DNA from: Longimicrobium sp.
Lineage (GTDB): Bacteria > Gemmatimonadota > Gemmatimonadetes > Longimicrobiales > Longimicrobiaceae
Assembly (NCBI GenBank): GCA_036387335.1
Contig: DASVTZ010000206.1
Coordinates: forward strand, 1-33,081
Reading direction: 5' to 3'
Length of the DNA stretch: 33,081 nucleotides
The position numbers and the translations under genes are program-made. Below, one piece after another: positions 1-7,287 of this stretch; position 1 is the first letter of the stretch, and the number at the start of each line of letters is the position of its first letter. Below the pieces are notes generated by a model. The model saw only the letters and a program-made list of their open reading frames with translations, had not been told where the DNA came from and did no database searches.

Positions 1-24
1 GGGCCCGGAGTCGCCTCCGGGCCC
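1..24 (-). terminator. GC-rich hairpin downstream of the nuclease gene
   Basis: A perfect 10-bp inverted repeat (GGGCCCGGAG, loop TCGC, CTCCGGGCCC) lies about 30 bp after the stop codon of the minus-strand nuclease gene. The position suits a transcription terminator. Any T-tract would lie outside the window, so intrinsic termination cannot be confirmed. Confidence 0.5.
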
Positions 25-56
25 CGCCTCCTATCCTGCCCTGCCCTCCGCAGCGA

Positions 57-3000
57 TTACATCTGGATGCTGCGGATGATCCGGCGGGCGGCGGCCGTCA
101 TCGCGTCGGCCTGGGCCTGCGTGAGGCGGTCGCTGCGGACCAGCGCGTTGACCTGGTTGACGAACGCCTGCAGCTGGTTCACGGCGGGAGTCTCGTCGCC
201 GCGGGCCAGCGAGGCGTCGGCGGCGCGCAGCTTGGCCAGCAGGGCCTGCGCGTTGCCGCTGGTCAGGCTGCCGGCGCGCTCCAGCGTGGAGACCGCCGCC
301 TGGAGCCCCTGCAGACCCTCCGCCGGGCTCTGCACTGTCACCGTCGCCGTCTGCGTGCCCACGCCGCCGTCGTTGTCGCGCACCGTCACCGTGACGGTGA
401 ACGTGCCCGCCGCGGAGTAGCTGTGCGAGAGGGCCAGGTTGCGCCCCGAGATGGCCAGCGCGTGCGTGCCGGTCCCGTCGCCGTAGTCCACCGTGGCGGT
501 CCACTGGTCCGCGCCCGGATCGTCGAACGACGTGGACCCGGAGAACGTCTCACCCTGGAAGATCGTGCCACCGGCGAAGACGTGGACGCTCGGCGCCACG
601 TTGCCCACCGTCACGGTGGCCGTCGCCTGGTCCGTCGCCCCGAAGGCGTCGGTCACCGTCACGGTGGCCGTGTAGCTGCCGTTGTCGGCGTACACGTGCG
701 TCGGGTTGGCCCCGGTGCCCGTGGTGCCGTCGCCGAAGCTCCAGGAGTAGGTCAGCGCGTCGCCATCCGGATCCGACGACCCGGCGGCGTTGAACGAGAT
801 CACCGAGCCCTCGCTCCCCGCGTACCCGCTGCCGGCCGAGGCGGAGGGCGCGCCGTTCTGCACCACCACCTGCGCCGTCTTCGTGTCCGAGTCGCCGTCG
901 TCGTCGCGCACCGTCACCGTGACGGTGTACGTGCCGAGCGTGGCGTAGCTGTGCGAGAGCGTGAACCCGCGGCCGCTGACGGCCACCGCCTGCACGCCGC
1001 TGCCGTCGCCGTAGTCGGCGGTCACGGTCCAGCTGTCGCTGCCCGGGTCCACGATGGTGCCGGCCGCCGTGTAGGCGACGTTGCGCGCCACCAGGCCGTC
1101 CGCGATCGCGCCGAGCGAAGGCGCCACGTTCACCACCGTCACCGAAGTGCTCGCCACGTCCTCGGCGCCCGACGGATCGCTCACCGTCACGCGGGCGATG
1201 TACGCGCCGTTGTCGGCGTAGACGTGCGACGGGTTCGCGCCGGTGCCCGTGGTGCCGTCACCGAACTCCCAGGCGTAGGTGAGCGCGTCGCCGTCCGGAT
1301 CGGTGGAGCCGTTGGCGCTCAGGCTGATGGCCGAGCCCTCGGCGCCCAGGTACGGCCCGTCGACGTGCGCCACCGGGGCGCGCGTTCCGCTCTCAACCAC
1401 CCGCTCGATGCGGTCCGGCAGCGCGGCCAGGATGTCGTAGCCGCTGATCGCCTCCACCGCGTCCACCGTCGTCTTGTACGTCTCCCACTGCACGTTGCGG
1501 ATCCCCGCGTCGTTGGGCAGGATGGCGGCGATCACCTCCACGTCGTCGTAGCTGTCGACGTTCGCCAGGCCCTGGTCGCGGTTCATCACCACGGCCACCT
1601 TCCACACCTGCGCCGGGATCACGATGCGGCCCTCGTTCTTCAGCGTCCCCTTGCTGCCGGCGACGCCCGCGATCACGAACACTTCCTTGTTGTCGCGCCG
1701 GGCCAGGTCGCCCAGGTAGTTCTCCATCAGCGCCCACGGCCCCTGGTTGTTGTCGGCGGCCTGCGGGATGATGTTGCTGAAGTAGTACGTGTGCGCGTTG
1801 TCGAAGCTCCCGGCCGTGCGGTCGAACGAGCGGGCAAGGTGGCCGCGGTCGATGCCGTACCCGTGGAACGTGCCCGCGCCGGTGTACGCCGCCGTGGTGT
1901 AGCGCGGGAAGTCGGCCGGCAGAATGCCGTCGTAGGTGAAGCAGTCGCAGCGGTCCTCGGCGCCGAAGTGCGTGGCGTCGATGTTGTAGCTCACCCAGTT
2001 GGGGGTGTTGCGGTTCTTGTTGAACGACGAGGTGAACTGCGCGTAGCGAATGAGGTAGTCGTCGCTCGCGTCCGCGTCCGTCGGCTCGCCGAACTCGGTG
2101 TTGTGGCCGTACTGCGCCGTCTGGCTCGCCGTCGCCACGTGCATGGGCAGCGAATAGGTGGCCGTGGTGCCGTCCGTCGCCGTGGCGCGGAAGGTGGCCG
2201 TGCCCGCCGAGACCGCCGTGATCACGCCGTCCTGGTCCACCGTGGCGATCAGCGGGGTCTCGGAAGTCCACGCGAAGACGGTGGGGATGGTCGCGCCCGT
2301 GCCCGCGTCGCGCAGCGTGGCGAACAGCTGGTCCTGCATGCCGATCGGCAGCGCCGGGTCCGTGGTCGGGTGACGGCCGGTGAAGGTGATCCCCGTCTGC
2401 GGAAGGGGCGGCGTGGCCGGGTTGCAGGCGCCGAACGTGCTGGCGCTGGGCCCGTACCAGGTGCCGTTGCCGGCGCGCTGCAGCGAGCGGCCCGCGGCGG
2501 ACGTGCCCGTCTCGGCGACGCCCACGTCGGTCGAGGTCATCCCGGCGGCCGGCCCGTTGGTGGCGGTGAAGCTACCCTCGTAGGAAAGGAACTCGACCAC
2601 GGTGCCGCCGGCGTTCACCAGCGCGAAGCCGTCCTTGTCGCCGTTCTGCAGCCCCGCCGCCGGAAACGAGAGCACGCCGTGCGTGCCGCACGTGGAGGGG
2701 AGGGTGCCCGAAAGGACGATGGTGGAGTACGACTGACCCTGCGTGGCCGAACCGGTCGAGCCGCTGTAGAGCACCAGGCTCCACCCGGCGAGCGAGCCGC
2801 CGGCGTCGCCCTCGATCTCGACCGCCTCGCCCGTGTCCGTGCCGTCGTTGTCGTAGTGGAACTCGGAGATGCGCACGTTGCTCGCCGAGCCGCTGGCGGC
2901 GCTCACCGTGATGGTGGCGCTGCCGGACACGTTGTTCGGCGTGGTGGCGGTGATCGTCGCCGTACCCGGAGCGACGGCGGTGACGATGCCGGCCGAGCTG

Positions 3001-3827
3001 ACCGTGGCGACCGCGGCGTTGCTGGTCGTCCAGGTGAACGTCGTGCCGGCGACCGGATTGCCGGAGTCGTCCTTGCCCGTCGCCACCAGCTCCTGCTGCG
3101 TGCCGACGGTGATTGCGGCGTCGGTCGGCGCGATGGTGACGGTCACCACCGGGCGCGCCGGCACCGCCTGGCAGGTCCGCGTGGCCGAAGCCGAGTTGCG
3201 CGGGGCGGCGGCAACCGCCACGAAATCCGCGGAGTTGACGTCCGTATCCGTGCAGCCGTCGGCCTTGCGGAGATTCGAGTTGGCGTTGCTCGGCGCCGGA
3301 GCGGCCCCGGAGCCCTCGAAGCAGTTCGCGGCGCCGCTGCCGATGAAGTCGATCACGCTGGGTCCGAGCGGGCAGCTGCCGGTGAGCGCGGTAATGCTGC
3401 TCACGAGCGCGACCTTGCTGCCGGTGGCGCCCATCGGAATGGTGCCGACCACGTTGGCCGCGGGAAGCGCCGTGGTGCCGCCGGTGCCCGCCGCTTCCTG
3501 CACCAGGAAGTAGCCGCCGGGGGCGATGGTGCCCGAGAGCGCCGTCACCTGCCAGCTGGTGCCCGTGGTGCTGGCGTACTGCACCGACCAGCCGGCCAGC
3601 GAGACCGGTGACGCGCTGGAGTTGAAGAGCTCGATGAAGTCGTTCTTGTAGACCGAGCCGCTGTTCCCGCCCCCTCCGTACACCTGGCTGATGACGACGC
3701 CGCCCGTCGAAGCGGTGGTGAGCCGCAGCTCGCCCGGCGTCGGGGCGAGCATGTTTCCATCAGAGCACGACACCAGCGTAGCAGCCAGCACCATCGCACC
3801 TGCGGCCCGAAGCAACTTCGTCAGCAT
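57..3827 (-). CDS. Secreted multidomain DNA/RNA non-specific endonuclease (LTD, Ig-like, NUC1, PKD)
   Basis: This is a 1256-residue predicted outer-surface nuclease. The start at 3827 is chosen because it gives a lipoprotein signal with lipobox LVSC (Cys21); an in-frame ATG at 3905 would bury that signal. Domains in order: a lamin-tail-like domain (about 42-175), a bacterial Ig-like (Big_2) domain (224-312), a second lamin-tail-like segment (315-472), a second Big_2 (476-564), a NUC1/endonuclease G-type core (about 570-811) with the family motif DRGH and catalytic His663, four PKD-type domains with WxFGDG or xDYGDG motifs (816-1165), and a C-terminal helical segment of about 85 residues resembling a FIMAH domain. 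Family knowledge says NUC1 enzymes are Mg-dependent and sugar-non-specific. The inferred role is digestion of extracellular nucleic acid for nutrients or biofilm turnover, with the beta-sandwich repeats as spacers or adhesion modules. It is probably transcribed alone. Exact domain borders are approximate. Confidence 0.85.
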   Translation of the reverse strand: MLTKLLRAAGAMVLAATLVSCSDGNMLAPTPGELRLTTASTGGVVISQVYGGGGNSGSVYKNDFIELFNSSASPVSLAGWSVQYASTTGTSWQVTALSGTIAPGGYFLVQEAAGTGGTTALPAANVVGTIPMGATGSKVALVSSITALTGSCPLGPSVIDFIGSGAANCFEGSGAAPAPSNANSNLRKADGCTDTDVNSADFVAVAAAPRNSASATRTCQAVPARPVVTVTIAPTDAAITVGTQQELVATGKDDSGNPVAGTTFTWTTSNAAVATVSSAGIVTAVAPGTATITATTPNNVSGSATITVSAASGSASNVRISEFHYDNDGTDTGEAVEIEGDAGGSLAGWSLVLYSGSTGSATQGQSYSTIVLSGTLPSTCGTHGVLSFPAAGLQNGDKDGFALVNAGGTVVEFLSYEGSFTATNGPAAGMTSTDVGVAETGTSAAGRSLQRAGNGTWYGPSASTFGACNPATPPLPQTGITFTGRHPTTDPALPIGMQDQLFATLRDAGTGATIPTVFAWTSETPLIATVDQDGVITAVSAGTATFRATATDGTTATYSLPMHVATASQTAQYGHNTEFGEPTDADASDDYLIRYAQFTSSFNKNRNTPNWVSYNIDATHFGAEDRCDCFTYDGILPADFPRYTTAAYTGAGTFHGYGIDRGHLARSFDRTAGSFDNAHTYYFSNIIPQAADNNQGPWALMENYLGDLARRDNKEVFVIAGVAGSKGTLKNEGRIVIPAQVWKVAVVMNRDQGLANVDSYDDVEVIAAILPNDAGIRNVQWETYKTTVDAVEAISGYDILAALPDRIERVVESGTRAPVAHVDGPYLGAEGSAISLSANGSTDPDGDALTYAWEFGDGTTGTGANPSHVYADNGAYIARVTVSDPSGAEDVASTSVTVVNVAPSLGAIADGLVARNVAYTAAGTIVDPGSDSWTVTADYGDGSGVQAVAVSGRGFTLSHSYATLGTYTVTVTVRDDDGDSDTKTAQVVVQNGAPSASAGSGYAGSEGSVISFNAAGSSDPDGDALTYSWSFGDGTTGTGANPTHVYADNGSYTATVTVTDAFGATDQATATVTVGNVAPSVHVFAGGTIFQGETFSGSTSFDDPGADQWTATVDYGDGTGTHALAISGRNLALSHSYSAAGTFTVTVTVRDNDGGVGTQTATVTVQSPAEGLQGLQAAVSTLERAGSLTSGNAQALLAKLRAADASLARGDETPAVNQLQAFVNQVNALVRSDRLTQAQADAMTAAARRIIRSIQM

Positions 3828-3990
3828 GACAGCTCGCGGTAAGGGATTTCGGAGAGACTTCCGCGTGGGTGCGGAAGGAACGGCGGGACCTGCGGGAAAA
3901 AGCAACGGGTCGGTTCAGCCTGGAGGCCTCCCCGATCCGCGCGCACAACGATATACCGTTTCCCGCATACTGGCAACGAACAGATGTAAC

Positions 3991-4019
3991 AATATGCTAA
4001 CAAACGGGTTGTATGTCAA
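3991..4019 (-). promoter_or_regulatory. Candidate sigma-70 promoter of the nuclease gene
   Basis: On the minus strand a consensus -35 TTGACA (4019-4014) is separated by 17 bp from a weaker -10 CATATT (3996-3991). The predicted start would leave a leader of about 155 nt before the ATG at 3827. The patch is distinctly AT-rich compared with its surroundings. The rest of the 360-bp gap (3828-4187) holds only the hairpin repeat at 4091-4181; no other gene is seen in it. Confidence 0.5.
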
Positions 4020-4090
4020 TCGGACGGGGTTGCGGAGGGGGGCTGGGGCGCGAGTGCCACACTATTCCGATGCAACGGAGTACAACAGCG

Positions 4091-4181
4091 CCTCACACAG
4101 AGCCACAGAGGGGGGACGGCAAGAGGAACCGAAAGTAGTTCCTCCGCGGCTTGCGGTTTCTCTCTGTGACCTCTGTGTGAC
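4091..4181. repeat. Dispersed hairpin repeat, CACAGAG family, copy 1
   Basis: The left arm (CCTCACACAGAGCCACAGAG, from 4091) is answered by a right arm CTCTGTGACCTCTGTGTGA (about 4162-4180). It lies 7 bp beyond the original queD stop codon, so it could serve as a terminator for that transcript. Related copies occur near 11366, 30583 and 32932. Confidence 0.7.
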
Positions 4182-4187
4182 GCTTTT

Positions 4188-4544
4188 TCAATCGCCGCGG
4201 TACACGCACCCGGAGGTGCACGTCTCCCGCACCGCCACCTTGCTGAGGCCGGGCAGCGCGGGATGAAGGCGCGCCCAGATCTACCGCGCGAGGTTCTCGC
4301 TGGTGGGGTTCTCCAGCCCCTCGATGTCGTTGAGGTAATTGTGGTCCAGCACGTCGTACAGCGGGCGGAAGGCGCGCTTGAGCCCCGCGAAGTCCATCAC
4401 CCACCCCGCGTGCGGATCCACCGGGCCGCTCACGTACAGCTTCACGCGGAAGGAGTGGCCGTGCAGCCGCGCGCACTTGTGCCCCTCCGGAACGTTGGGT
4501 AGCCGGTGCGCCGCCTCGAAGGTGAACTCCTTGAAGATCTCCAT
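4188..4544 (-). pseudogene. queD: 6-carboxy-5,6,7,8-tetrahydropterin synthase interrupted by an in-frame amber codon
   Basis: QueD converts dihydroneopterin triphosphate to 6-carboxytetrahydropterin, an early step of preQ0 and queuosine synthesis. The open part (4544-4284, 87 residues) has the expected start FTFEAAHRL, the [11 protein letters not shown] segment with the family Cys and zinc His residues, the LDHNYLN motif, and ends [14 protein letters not shown] at 4283-4281 follows, exactly where the E. coli enzyme has Trp (AKWIW). In the same frame the sequence continues for 30 codons (IWARLHPAL ... RETCTSGCVYRGD) to a TGA at 4188-4190. The whole would be 118 residues, close to the E. coli length of about 121. 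The catalytic Glu in RETCTSGC lies after the stop, so a product ending at the amber should be inactive. One G-to-A change (TGG to TAG) explains it. Recent inactivation, suppression or a sequencing error are all possible. Confidence 0.85.
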
Positions 4545-4681
4545 GCCGCCTCGCGCTCCAATACGAAAAAGGGCCCACCACGACGATGGACCCCGGCCCG
4601 ATCCAGACCTTCGCCCGCGAATCTACACCGCGCCCCCGCCGCCCGTCCAGAGCGTCAGGAGCCTGCGGCCGCGGTCCCCGC

Positions 4682-5062
4682 CTAAGCGACGAGATGGTAC
4701 GCGAGCAATCCGCCGATCCCCAGCAGCACGGCTCCGGGCACGACGAAGATCCGCGCATCTTCGGGTGTGACCCTCGCCATGCTCCGCAATCCCGCCTGCG
4801 GATGGACGAACGCGACCACGCTCTTCGCCACCTGCGCCCACCCCAGCAAGGTGAGCACGGCGGGGATTCCCACCCAAACGTTGTGGAATCCCACGATCAA
4901 CGACCCGAACGACAGGCTCAAAAAGCCGTTCGCGAAGCTCCCCGCCGCGCCCTTTGCGCGTAGCCAAACGAAGAACTCCGCCCACGCGCGCGGCTGCACC
5001 ACGTGCGACAGCCCGATCACGATGCAGTTGATCGCCGCGACGTACTCGATTGCGCGTTCCAT
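4682..5062 (-). CDS. Small integral membrane protein of unknown function
   Basis: This 126-residue hydrophobic protein has about four predicted membrane segments (roughly residues 5-23, 41-60, 64-85 and 102-124) and a short charged loop around 90-100. I do not recognise the family; the size and topology recall DoxX-like small membrane proteins, but no signature is visible. The ATG at 5062 is chosen over an in-frame TTG at 5077 because GGAG lies 5 nt upstream of the ATG, and the TTG itself falls just ahead of that ribosome binding site. The gene ends 137 bp before the queD start, and the two may or may not share a transcript. A well-formed promoter with an embedded inverted repeat lies about 50 nt upstream, so regulation by a dimeric repressor is likely. 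Confidence 0.7.
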   Translation of the reverse strand: MERAIEYVAAINCIVIGLSHVVQPRAWAEFFVWLRAKGAAGSFANGFLSLSFGSLIVGFHNVWVGIPAVLTLLGWAQVAKSVVAFVHPQAGLRSMARVTPEDARIFVVPGAVLLGIGGLLAYHLVA

Positions 5063-5119
5063 GACTGCTCCATCCAAGACTGTGCGCTCGACGCAGTTCG
5101 CTAGTTTAGAAACATCGAC

Positions 5120-5148
5120 ACTATAATTTAGATCTATCTAAAAATCAA
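5120..5148 (-). promoter_or_regulatory. Promoter with perfect operator-like inverted repeat in its spacer
   Basis: On the minus strand, -35 TTGATT (5148-5143), a 17-bp spacer and -10 TATAGT (5125-5120) precede the small membrane protein gene by about 50 nt. The spacer is almost entirely filled by TTTAGATCTATCTAAA (5127-5142 on the plus strand), 7-bp arms around 2 bp. A further TTTAGA half-site lies at 5105-5110. A dimeric repressor bound there would block RNA polymerase. The cognate regulator is not in the window. Confidence 0.65.
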
Positions 5149-5187
5149 CTCCAGGAAGGAGCTACGGCCGAGCAGCACGTCGCGAGG

Positions 5188-5225
5188 AAGCCACAGAGAC
5201 ACTGAGGTTTCGTTCAGTGCCTCTA
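5188..5225. repeat. Degenerate copy of the CACAGAG repeat
   Basis: The stretch AAGCCACAGAGACACTGAGG, followed by TTCAGTGCCTCT, resembles a shortened copy of the dispersed hairpin repeat. It lies just downstream of the metallo-beta-lactamase-fold gene and contains a short CACTGA/TCAGTG stem. This may be a remnant acting as a transcript end. Confidence 0.35.
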
Positions 5226-5267
5226 TGCAGTCTATTCTCGATTGTTCGTCGCCCGGTCCACCCGCGC

Positions 5268-6239
5268 CTACGCTCCCGTGGTCACCTCCTCGTACGCCAC
5301 GCTGATCGGGTCGCGCGCGCCCGCCTGCCCAAACGGCCCCCACGCCTCGAAGCCGGGGAGCGCCGCGCGCATCGCCAGGATCTCCTCGCGCGAGCGCCCC
5401 GCCGCCACGTGCCGCTCCACGAACGCGAGCACCGCCTGCAGGTAGTCGCGGAACTGCAGCAGCTCGGCCCCGCTCCCGGTGACCGGCAGCCCTTCCTTGG
5501 CGTGGCCGAAGATGTAGATGGTGTCGCGCGCGTGCGAGTCCACAACCTCGCGCAGCAGCCGCGCCCAGTTGCGCATCGAGGCGCCGGCCGCGCGGTCCAC
5601 CACGGGGTGGCGCCGGTGGAAGCCGAGATCGCCCACGTGCACCACGTTCGCGCGCTCGAAGGTGATGACTGCGTCGCCGCTCGTGTGCCCGCGCCCGTAG
5701 TGCCGCGCCACGATGCGCTCGTCGCCGACCGCGGTGGACCACGTGTGCGAAAAGATGGTGTCCGGGTAAAGCGGCGGTGGAGGGGCCGGCTGGGCTGGCG
5801 GCTGCTGCGCGGGCTGCGCCTGCTGCGGCGGCTGCGGCGGCTGCGGCGGCTGCGGGGCGCGCCGCATATGCTGGTCCGCCATCCCGTGCGCCACCACCCG
5901 CCGCGCCACACCGCGAAACACACCGTTGCCGCCCGTGTGGTCCCCGTGGTGATGCGTGTTGATCAGCACGTCCACGCCCCGGTTGCGCGACCGCTCCTGC
6001 AGCCCCGCCAGCAGCGCCCGCGCCTCCGCCGGGAACTGCGTGTCCACCACCGCGACGCCGCGCGGGTTCACGAGCCACCCCACGGTCCCTCCGCGCATCG
6101 TAAACGTGCCGACGTTGCGCCGAATCGGCGTGAACACCGGCTGCTGCGCCGCCTGCGCCAGCAGGCGAAACGGGTGCCCAGCGAAGGCGCCGAGCGTGAC
6201 TGCGGAGGTGGCGAGGAAGTCGCGGCGGGTGAGAGACAT
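5268..6239 (-). CDS. Tat-exported metallo-beta-lactamase-fold hydrolase
   Basis: The 323-residue protein begins MSLTRRDFLATSAV, a twin-arginine signal (Arg5-Arg6), so it is probably exported folded to the periplasm. The start at 6239 follows AGGAG at good spacing; longer upstream readings run through the tRNA and are not real. The fold is marked by HHHGDH (96-101), the metal-ligand motif, followed by GHTSGD (His185), HVGDLGF (Asp204) and FGHAKEG (His246), the expected order of the other ligands. Two metal ions, probably zinc, are inferred. A proline/glutamine-rich insert (129-156), encoded by a 9-bp tandem repeat, interrupts the region between the first motif and His185. The substrate is unknown: members of this subgroup range from beta-lactamases to quinoprotein-relay-like and lactonase-like hydrolases, and nothing here decides between them. 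Confidence 0.85.
   Translation of the reverse strand: MSLTRRDFLATSAVTLGAFAGHPFRLLAQAAQQPVFTPIRRNVGTFTMRGGTVGWLVNPRGVAVVDTQFPAEARALLAGLQERSRNRGVDVLINTHHHGDHTGGNGVFRGVARRVVAHGMADQHMRRAPQPPQPPQPPQQAQPAQQPPAQPAPPPPLYPDTIFSHTWSTAVGDERIVARHYGRGHTSGDAVITFERANVVHVGDLGFHRRHPVVDRAAGASMRNWARLLREVVDSHARDTIYIFGHAKEGLPVTGSGAELLQFRDYLQAVLAFVERHVAAGRSREEILAMRAALPGFEAWGPFGQAGARDPISVAYEEVTTGA
5820..5858. repeat. 9-bp tandem repeat inside the hydrolase gene
   Basis: About four units of GGCTGCGGC (plus strand) encode Pro-Pro-Gln repeats in the proline-rich insert of the metallo-hydrolase. The unit is a multiple of three, so copy-number change would lengthen or shorten the linker without breaking the frame. Confidence 0.7.
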
Positions 6240-6354
6240 CGAGCGCTCCTGTGTTGGCTGGGGTTCGCGGGCGTGACTGTGCGCACCCGCACGCTGCGCG
6301 CCGCTTCGTCTAACAAGAATCAGTTCCGCATTCACGACCCCAGCCGCGTGCCAC

Positions 6355-6393
6355 AAAAAGCCCGCGGAGCGGCAAAGTGCCGTCCCGCGGGCT
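6355..6393 (-). terminator. Rho-independent terminator of tRNA-Ala
   Basis: On the minus strand a 9-bp stem (AGCCCGCGG / CCGCGGGCT, arms 6393-6385 and 6367-6359) is followed by TTTTT. It lies 13 nt past the tRNA 3' end, which makes it a textbook intrinsic terminator separating the tRNA from the metallo-hydrolase gene. Confidence 0.85.
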
Positions 6394-6405
6394 GTCCTGT
6401 GAAAA

Positions 6406-6478
6406 TGGAGCGTATCGGGATCGAACCGATGACCTCCGCATTGCAAATGCGGCGCTCTCCCATCTGAGCTAACGCCCC
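6406..6478 (-). tRNA. tRNA-Ala (anticodon TGC)
   Basis: The 73-nt minus-strand sequence folds into a full cloverleaf. The acceptor stem is GGGGCGT/ACGCTCC with one G-T wobble. The D-arm begins TAGCTCAGATGGGAGAGC, and the anticodon stem CCGCA/TGCGG encloses loop TTTGCAA, which reads TGC. The T-arm is ATCGG-TTCGATC-CCGAT, and the discriminator is A. The 3' CCA is not encoded. The gene has its own promoter and terminator. Confidence 0.97.
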
Positions 6479-6491
6479 CTACAGACCGAGA

Positions 6492-6520
6492 AAGATACAT
6501 AGGTCCGCTTCAGTATTCAA
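6492..6520 (-). promoter_or_regulatory. Promoter of tRNA-Ala
   Basis: On the minus strand, -35 TTGAAT (6520-6515), a 17-bp spacer and -10 TATCTT (6497-6492) end about 13 bp before the mature tRNA, as expected for a stable-RNA promoter. Confidence 0.7.
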
Positions 6521-6606
6521 GGCACGGCAGCCCGCTTCCGGCGCTACGGGGTATTCCGATTTATGGAACGGCGATCATACAACCTTCTTCCAGCGGGGCA
6601 GGTCAG

Positions 6607-7185
6607 ATGTGGAGCGAATGGGGCCGTACCACCCGGTTCCTCAACAGTACCCGCATCGCCTTCGCACGCGAGCAGGCACTCTGGCACAACCTGGAGCTCG
6701 CGGACCGGTCCACGGCGCGGATCCACACCGTCAGCGGTCCGGCGCGCTACCGCGTGTCGCTCGACGATCACATCCGTGCGCTGGGGGACGAGCGGCTGCT
6801 CCACGGTGCAATTCTGATCTACAGCTACACGCTCGCGGAAAGCCAGGCGGCGGATTATCTCGGGCTCAGCACCCGCGACCTCGGCGGAATCGAAGACTGG
6901 GCGCAGCGGCTCCTGCGCACGATCGGGCGGACGTGGGGCGACGTGCTGGACGGCAAAGCGGGGCTCGTGGAGGTCGCGGTGGTCCGCAACGCACTGGCGC
7001 ACGGCGTCCGGCGAATGGACCAGAGCGGGATCAACCGGATGGCGGCCGCGGGATCGACGTTCGGGTGGAGCGTGGGTGAGCCGGTGGATATCTCGTTCGA
7101 CCAGCTTCGGCTGTACCGCGACCGGCTCCGCAGCCTGCTACGCCTCGCATTCCCCACGCCTCCCCGGTCACGCCGCATCACGTGA
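6607..7185 (+). CDS. Hypothetical protein with HEPN-like RX4H motif
   Basis: A 192-residue, mostly helical, probably cytoplasmic protein. I do not recognise its family from the whole sequence. One segment stands out: VVRNALAHG (Arg127 to His132) within an amphipathic helical context, matching the RX4-6H motif of HEPN-domain ribonucleases and related helical-bundle proteins. Such motifs also occur in non-nuclease HEPN relatives, so activity is uncertain. It is not paired with an obvious nucleotidyltransferase antitoxin partner; the next gene in the same direction is an aconitase-family enzyme 102 bp on. A GGGGCAGG stretch 4 nt before the ATG could be the ribosome binding site. Its arginine-rich C-terminus could bind nucleic acid. 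Confidence 0.6.
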   Translation: MWSEWGRTTRFLNSTRIAFAREQALWHNLELADRSTARIHTVSGPARYRVSLDDHIRALGDERLLHGAILIYSYTLAESQAADYLGLSTRDLGGIEDWAQRLLRTIGRTWGDVLDGKAGLVEVAVVRNALAHGVRRMDQSGINRMAAAGSTFGWSVGEPVDISFDQLRLYRDRLRSLLRLAFPTPPRSRRIT

Positions 7186-7217
7186 GATCGGAACCCCGCT
7201 GACGAGCCGGGCGCGGG

Positions 7218-7246
7218 TTGCCTCGAACGCCCGTTCGGTCCATCTT
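7218..7246 (+). promoter_or_regulatory. Candidate promoter with SOS-box-like palindrome
   Basis: A possible -35 TTGCCT (7218-7223), a 17-bp spacer and a weak -10 CATCTT (7241-7246) lie about 40 bp before the aconitase-family start codon. The spacer begins with CGAACGCCCGTTCG (7224-7237). This matches the CGAAC-N4-GTTCG form of LexA box known from Firmicutes and Actinobacteria. Neither the promoter nor the LexA assignment is certain. Confidence 0.4.
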
Positions 7247-7287
7247 ACGCGCAGCCAAAACGCACCATCCTGGACACGGAAATTCCG

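Noticed and set aside
423-3611. A 1062-residue open frame on the plus strand opposite the nuclease gene
   Set aside because: It is Arg/His/Val-rich with no recognisable motif and mirrors the codon pattern of the real gene. Long antisense frames are expected at this GC content.
4281-4283. Pyrrolysine or programmed read-through at the queD TAG
   Set aside because: No stem-loop or Pyl context is evident, and the replaced residue is a plain conserved Trp. A simple point mutation is the better reading.
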